A stretch of 47,829 nucleotides of DNA from Coemansia sp. RSA 1804 (Eukaryota > Kickxellomycota > Kickxellomycetes > Kickxellales > Kickxellaceae). Below, one piece after another: positions 43,634 to 47,829 of the stretch. The notes beneath the pieces are model-generated. The model saw only the letters and a list, made by a program, of their open reading frames with translations, was not told the DNA's origin and searched no databases. The position numbers were made by a program, and so were the translations under genes. Where the stretch lies: positions 1 to 47,829 of the forward strand of contig JANBTH010000040.1 in NCBI GenBank assembly GCA_027578815.1. The letters run 5' to 3'. Every line of letters starts with the position of its first letter. Position 1 is the first letter of the stretch.

Positions 43634-43906
43634 TCTTTAATAGAAAAACACATGCACAAAGATGTGGAGCTGGAAAATAAGAAAGAAAGAAAAAAGAATA
43701 AAGTACAAGCAAAAAATGAGTGCTTGAGAACAAGAAAAAAAAAGAAACAGAAATAAAAACTTAGAAACCCTTAATGATAATGAAAAAAAAGTATGGAAAG
43801 CCAAAAGGAGGAGTTTTGTTGCTGGCAGTGGAACGTAGTGGTGGTAGGGAGAGGGAGTCAGTGAAGAGAAAAGAAACTTTCTTTTCTTTCTCGTCATCGT
43901 TTTTTG

Positions 43907-46900
43907 TTAGAAAAGATACACAGAAGAGTCCTTCAACGGCGTATTGATCTGCCTGCGCTGTGCGGCAGCAACGCGAAGATGGTCCAGGGAGCTCAGACGA
44001 TGGGCATCAAGCGGAGAGCCCGACCCGGCGGTCGTTGCGAGCATTGCACCTGCTCCATCAGCGGCGATGCCTCCAGGCGACCCGTATGATGCGCCGCCGC
44101 CCCGCGACTGGCGGAGCAGCATCCAGTCGTCCGTCGACTGCTGGCGCCGCAGCTGCTGGTGCCGGGCCGCCCCATGCGGACTGCCGTGGCCGCCCAGGCT
44201 GCTCGGGTAGTATATGCCCAGCGGATCAACGCCACCCGCCGCAACAAGCGAGAACGCGCCAAACGCAGGCGATTCCCCGGTACCTGTTGCTGCTGATGCC
44301 GCCGAAGGGAAGAACCGCGACTCGTACATCTGCTGCTGCTGCTGCTTACTTGTGTTCTGGGCCACCTGGTCCAGATACGACGTGCTCAGGTTGCCACTGA
44401 ACAGCGAGGGCGGCTGCAGCTGCTGCACCGGCTGTGTTGATGGTGGCGGCGTGTTGCTCCACACGTCGCTGTCAATAAGCGTGGCTGCCGAGCTCTGTGA
44501 GCTAGATCCAGCCGCCGGTCCTGGTCCTGATGTTGTTGCTACACCAGCACCCAGTGCGCTGCTTGACACCGATGACGATGACGACTTTTGCGATTGATGC
44601 TGCTGCGACTGTTGTTGCTGTTGCTGCTGTTGCTGCTGTTGTTCCCAGTTGATCGGGACCTTGAATCGCGGCAACGTTTGCATGCTGACACTGGACGTAA
44701 GCATCCTCCTCTGTGCTGCGTGCGGATGATGATGATGGTGATGGTGGTGATGGTTATGATGCAAGTACTGTTGCTGGTTCTGGTATTGCTGGTGCTGGAC
44801 CTGAGACAACGGTTTGTTGCTGGACACGCTTAGCCGCGCAAAGTCGCTCTCGTTGAGAATGCTACTATAATCACCCTGCATTACGGACTGCTGCTGTTGA
44901 TGCTGCTGATGTAGTGGCGGCGGCGGCGGTGTCGAGTCCTCGTCGTTTTCGCGGAACGATAACGACGAATGCGATGGCGACTGCATGTCGCGCGGCGTAA
45001 GCGCAAACGACGACTCGCGGCGATGATGGTTGTAGTAATGCCCGTTGCCAAAGCTACCGCCGGGCGCACCCAGACTAGACAGCTGGAAACTGTTCTGCAA
45101 AAGAAGGTTGCCCGATCCATTACTACCGCCGTCTAACCCATACGACCCATCAGTACCATTGGCAGCTGCGGCAGCCATTGCCAGCGACATTGGCTGAGGC
45201 CCCATCTGCCCCGATCCCGAGCGCAGTGATGGCAGCTGCGAGAGCGATGCAACGCGTCTGGCAACATTGGCATGCTCCTGCTCCTGGCCTTGCTGGAAGT
45301 GCTGGTGCATTGATGGCGGCTGCTGGTGTTGCTTGATGCTGTCCTTTGCACCAAAGGACTGCTGCTGGTGCTGCGCCAAGTGCATTGACGATGGGACGCC
45401 GCCGGCGGCAATCGAGGGATGGTGGGCTGCGGCTGTGGGCGACTGCAGCACACTGGATGGATGGGAGTCTGCAGAAGCCTGTTGCTGCTGCTGCTGTTGC
45501 TGCTGTTGCTGCTGGCCAAACAGTGACTGGGCAGACGGGTGATGCTGATGCCTCTGCTTTTGCTGTTGCTGTTGCTGCGCGGATGGAGATCCGGAGGCCG
45601 CAAGCCCCGCAATGCTTGGCATCAACTGGTTAGTTGTGCGCAGTGTTCCCATGGACTGGTACTTGCGCAGCTCACCAAACGCCCGCACCGATGCAACCGA
45701 CGAGCCCCCCTTTGCTCTGGACAGACTGGAGGGTGACATCGGCGCTGCACCCACTGACGGACCCCCACTACCACCGCCCATATTTGCTGTGACTGGGGTG
45801 AATGTCGAGATCAGCCGTCCGTCAGGAAGCATGGTGACCGGCGTCTGGAGCAGCGCTTGGAGCTGCTGCTGCTTGTGGCGTTTCTGAAGCTTTTTAGCCT
45901 GTGACGGCAACTGTTGCTGTTGTTGTTGTTGTTGCTGCGGTGGCAGTGATGGCGATTGAGGCAGCGACTGCTCCGTCGGAGACGTTTGCTGCAAATCCTT
46001 AGCCTGCAGCTGCTGCTGGGAAGGCGAGCCCTGAGGCGACGCCTCCAGCCCCATCTGCAGATTACCAGTGATCCCCACCTGTCCATCCCCATTTGTCCTC
46101 AATTCGTCCATTGAATGGGCAAAATTGCATCGGTTTCCAAATGTACATTTCCCAAGCGGAAAGTCTTTGCACAACGATGTCTTGTACATTGGGTGTCTTA
46201 GCCGCGACCTCTGCTCGGTCATTCCGTGTGCAAACTTGCAAAGGTTTCCATATCTACATGCAATATACAAAATCAACGAGAAAGAAATTGAAAATTAGTG
46301 TCATTCATGCATTTTATCTTTTTAAATGCCCGATGTGATGCTGATGGTGAAAGACTGTTCAATATGAAGATTTCTTTATATTGAACAGGGCGGAATTGTT
46401 TCCTCTAGGCATTGTGCAAAACGGAAATTTGATTTGTTCAACATCCTCTCCTTTTTTTCTTGTTTCTCTTTTGTGCAGAAAGAAACGGGCGAATCCTCCA
46501 TATATCAACAGCTCTTGATTGTACAAGGAGTAAAAAAAAGGAGGGGAGTGTTGCCAAAGTCTCATTACGCATGGCTGAAGAACAGGAAATTCAAGCTTTT
46601 GAAGAAAGAAAATAAAGGGGGCAGGGATAAAAGAGTAGGAAATCAAATGAGCAAAGGCAACAGAATCGAAAGGAAATATTGGGACCAGCAAAGATAGAGA
46701 GACCAGTGCAGAATATTGAATGGAGAAATTAAAAAGACGTGTAGGGGGAGAATGATCATTCTACAGTCAATTGTAGGAAATGCAAAGGAAAGAGGACGTG
46801 CGTAGTGGATGCAATCCGACTTTGGGCGATTTCCAGCGGCGGCATCAAGCAGTGAAAAACACCAACAACCGCAACAACAACAGCCAGCGGATAGCAAAGA

Positions 46901-47558
46901 AAGAGAAATCCTGTAGCCGAACCTTGCTAATGCAGCAGGGTTTAGGGATTACAGTGGCTGAGAAAAGAAAAAAGGAGGATTATTGGCATTTGTAGATATT
47001 TCAGCGGCCGTATTTGGTCGTGAGGGGACCCATTGGTTTATTAGGGATCTGCAACCATGCTTTGGGACCATCCTGCTTTCTATTATTTCCCACCTCCCAG
47101 TTGTCAGCACAAAGGGGAGAAACACGGGAAAAAACGACTAGATATTCCGAACTAACAACAAAAGAGAGGCGGATTTACAAGCGATTGTGATGGGATGAGA
47201 CCACGGAGATGCGCTTGCGTGGTAGTCTGGGGGGAGAGCCCATCAGGAAAAAAAGAAAAGAAAAGGCTAGCAAGCGGCTTCAACTCCTTCTTTCTCGTAT
47301 TTGCAGGGAAAAAAGAAAGGTGCTTGCCATTGTTGTACACAGTCCTCAACAGACTGGATGGAGAGGAACACAAACATAGAAAGCATGTGGCATTATATGT
47401 GGGATTAATACATACCTGCAAACGCCATAGAGGGTCCAGTTCTGGCAAGGCTCGGTTTTATAGAGCTGCATCTTGATACGCGGCTTCTCGCCCGCCAACA
47501 GGCTATTGGTATCAGACAACGACGCATCCGGCGAGCTCTGGTTCTGATCCGCCATCAT
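43907..47558 (-). CDS. Tandem CCCH zinc-finger mRNA-binding protein (TTP/TIS11 family)
   Basis: Two exons, 47558-47416 and 46253-43907, joined in phase 2 across a 1162 bp intron (GTATGT...ATGTAG), give 829 residues. Family members (TTP, Cth1/Cth2, Zfs1) bind UAUUUAU elements in mRNA 3' UTRs and trigger deadenylation and decay. Each finger is preceded by a YKT motif: YKTEPC leads into C38-x8-C47-x5-C53-x3-H57, then an 18-residue linker, then YKTSLC and C76-x7-C84-x5-C90-x3-H94. The first finger and the linker length are canonical; the second is one residue short in its first spacing. After about residue 100 the protein is almost wholly low-complexity: many polyGln runs, a poly-His run (nt 44727-44758), Ser, Gly and Pro runs. 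The intron splits finger 1. The first of two Met codons at 47558 is taken as start. Confidence 0.93.
44595..44643. repeat. CTG/TTG coding repeat (polyglutamine)
   Basis: Near-tandem TGCTGT/TGCTGC units encode a Gln run on the minus strand in the TTP-type protein. Other polyGln tracts in the same gene lie at about 45481-45513 and 45910-45940. Confidence 0.85.
46254..47415 (-). other. Long intron of the CCCH gene with internal hairpin
   Basis: This 1162 bp intron is about three to ten times longer than the others in the window. It starts GTATGT and ends GCATGTAG on the minus strand. It contains a near-perfect 34-nt palindrome at 46355-46388 and no recognisable second gene. Reading through it adds 22 residues after R48 and then stops, which would leave an incomplete first finger. 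Confidence 0.75.
46355..46388. repeat. 34-nt hairpin-forming inverted repeat in the CCCH intron
   Basis: The left arm CTGTTCAATATGAAGA (46355-46370) pairs with 46373-46388 at 15 of 16 positions, with only TT in the loop. The one mismatch is a G-T pair on the plus strand, so plus-strand RNA would form a slightly better stem than the pre-mRNA strand. Confidence 0.85.
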
Positions 47559-47829
47559 TAAAAGTAGCTATGTTTCAAAATAAAATAAAATAAAAAGGTG
47601 CCCAATAATGATAAAGTGTTGTAGAAGAGGAGGAGGAAAAAAAAGACAAGATTGTGTCTAGGATTTCTTGAATAAGAAATGATATGACGCTCAAGATAAA
47701 GATTAAAAAGAAAAGTTGTCGGAGTCTGAATACTTTGCAAGTTTCTTCTACTTTTTTTTCAAGCCACCCGTTTCTGTAGTTAACACTTTGCTTTTGTCAT
47801 CTAAAAAGGAGGGGCCAGTGAATGACTAA
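47559..47829. promoter_or_regulatory. Upstream region of the CCCH gene
   Basis: The last 271 bases hold no gene. On the minus strand the segment is pyrimidine-rich near 47625-47645 (purine-rich GAGGAGGAGG on plus), consistent with a leader like those of its neighbours. The promoter probably continues beyond the window. Confidence 0.4.

Noticed and set aside
44595..45520. Regularly spaced CTG/TTG repeats as a possible repeat array
   Set aside because: They are in-frame polyglutamine codons, not unique spacers between identical repeats, so not CRISPR-like.
1..47829. tRNA or rRNA genes
   Set aside because: I looked for GTTCGA-type T-loop boxes on both strands; the few hits lie within coding sequence and lack cloverleaf partners.

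Overview
This window reads as nuclear DNA of a fungus. Every recognisable gene is eukaryotic, introns are short and few with GTAAGT/GTATGT-type donors and TAG acceptors, and the phosphofructokinase has the long two-halved form with an N-terminal glyoxalase-like extension that is typical of fungi. Animal-like genes that budding yeast lacks (a WDR7/rabconnectin-3 beta homologue, an ABCB8-type mitochondrial transporter), an F-box relic, a bacterial-style AAA-ATPase/PD-(D/E)XK protein and very glutamine-rich regulators suggest an early-diverging lineage. My best guess is Kickxellomycotina (Coemansia/Linderina-like); this is an inference from gene content, not a measurement.

Layout, left to right: choline/ethanolamine kinase (+, 26-1516); MATE transporter (-, one intron, 1638-3566); AAA-ATPase-like/PD-(D/E)XK nuclease gene (-, three exons, apparent frameshift, 4128-7297); COP9 signalosome subunit 1 (+, 7680-9083); V-ATPase subunit C (-, 9342-10529); GPN1 GTPase (+, 11066-12040); ABCB8-type mitochondrial half-transporter (+, 12367-14802); large C2H2 zinc-finger regulator with a C-terminal coiled coil (-, 15169-18846); a 3.2 kb gene-free stretch holding a two-hairpin island; WDR7-like protein (-, five exons, 22085-27528); C2 plus class-3 lipase, DAG-lipase-like (+, 28110-31376); four-span membrane protein of unknown function (+, 32494-34341); broken F-box gene (+, about 34776-36441); 6-phosphofructokinase (+, two exons, 37242-40606); membrane-anchored DUF1636-type Cys-rich protein (+, 41798-43633); tandem CCCH zinc-finger (TTP/TIS11-type) protein (-, two exons, 43907-47558).

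Most of these are unrelated housekeeping or regulatory genes. Functional links are loose: subunit C and WDR7 both belong to V-ATPase assembly (rabconnectin-3 helps load V1 and subunit C), the kinase and the lipase act in phospholipid/DAG metabolism, and CSN1 and F-box proteins both act around cullin ligases. I found no tRNA, rRNA, intact transposon or CRISPR. The parts most worth a second look are the frameshifted AAA/nuclease gene, the two mutually exclusive hairpins near 20.1 kb, the hairpin-bearing 1.16 kb intron that splits a CCCH finger, the all-phase-1 introns of the WDR7 gene, and the anchored DUF1636 protein.
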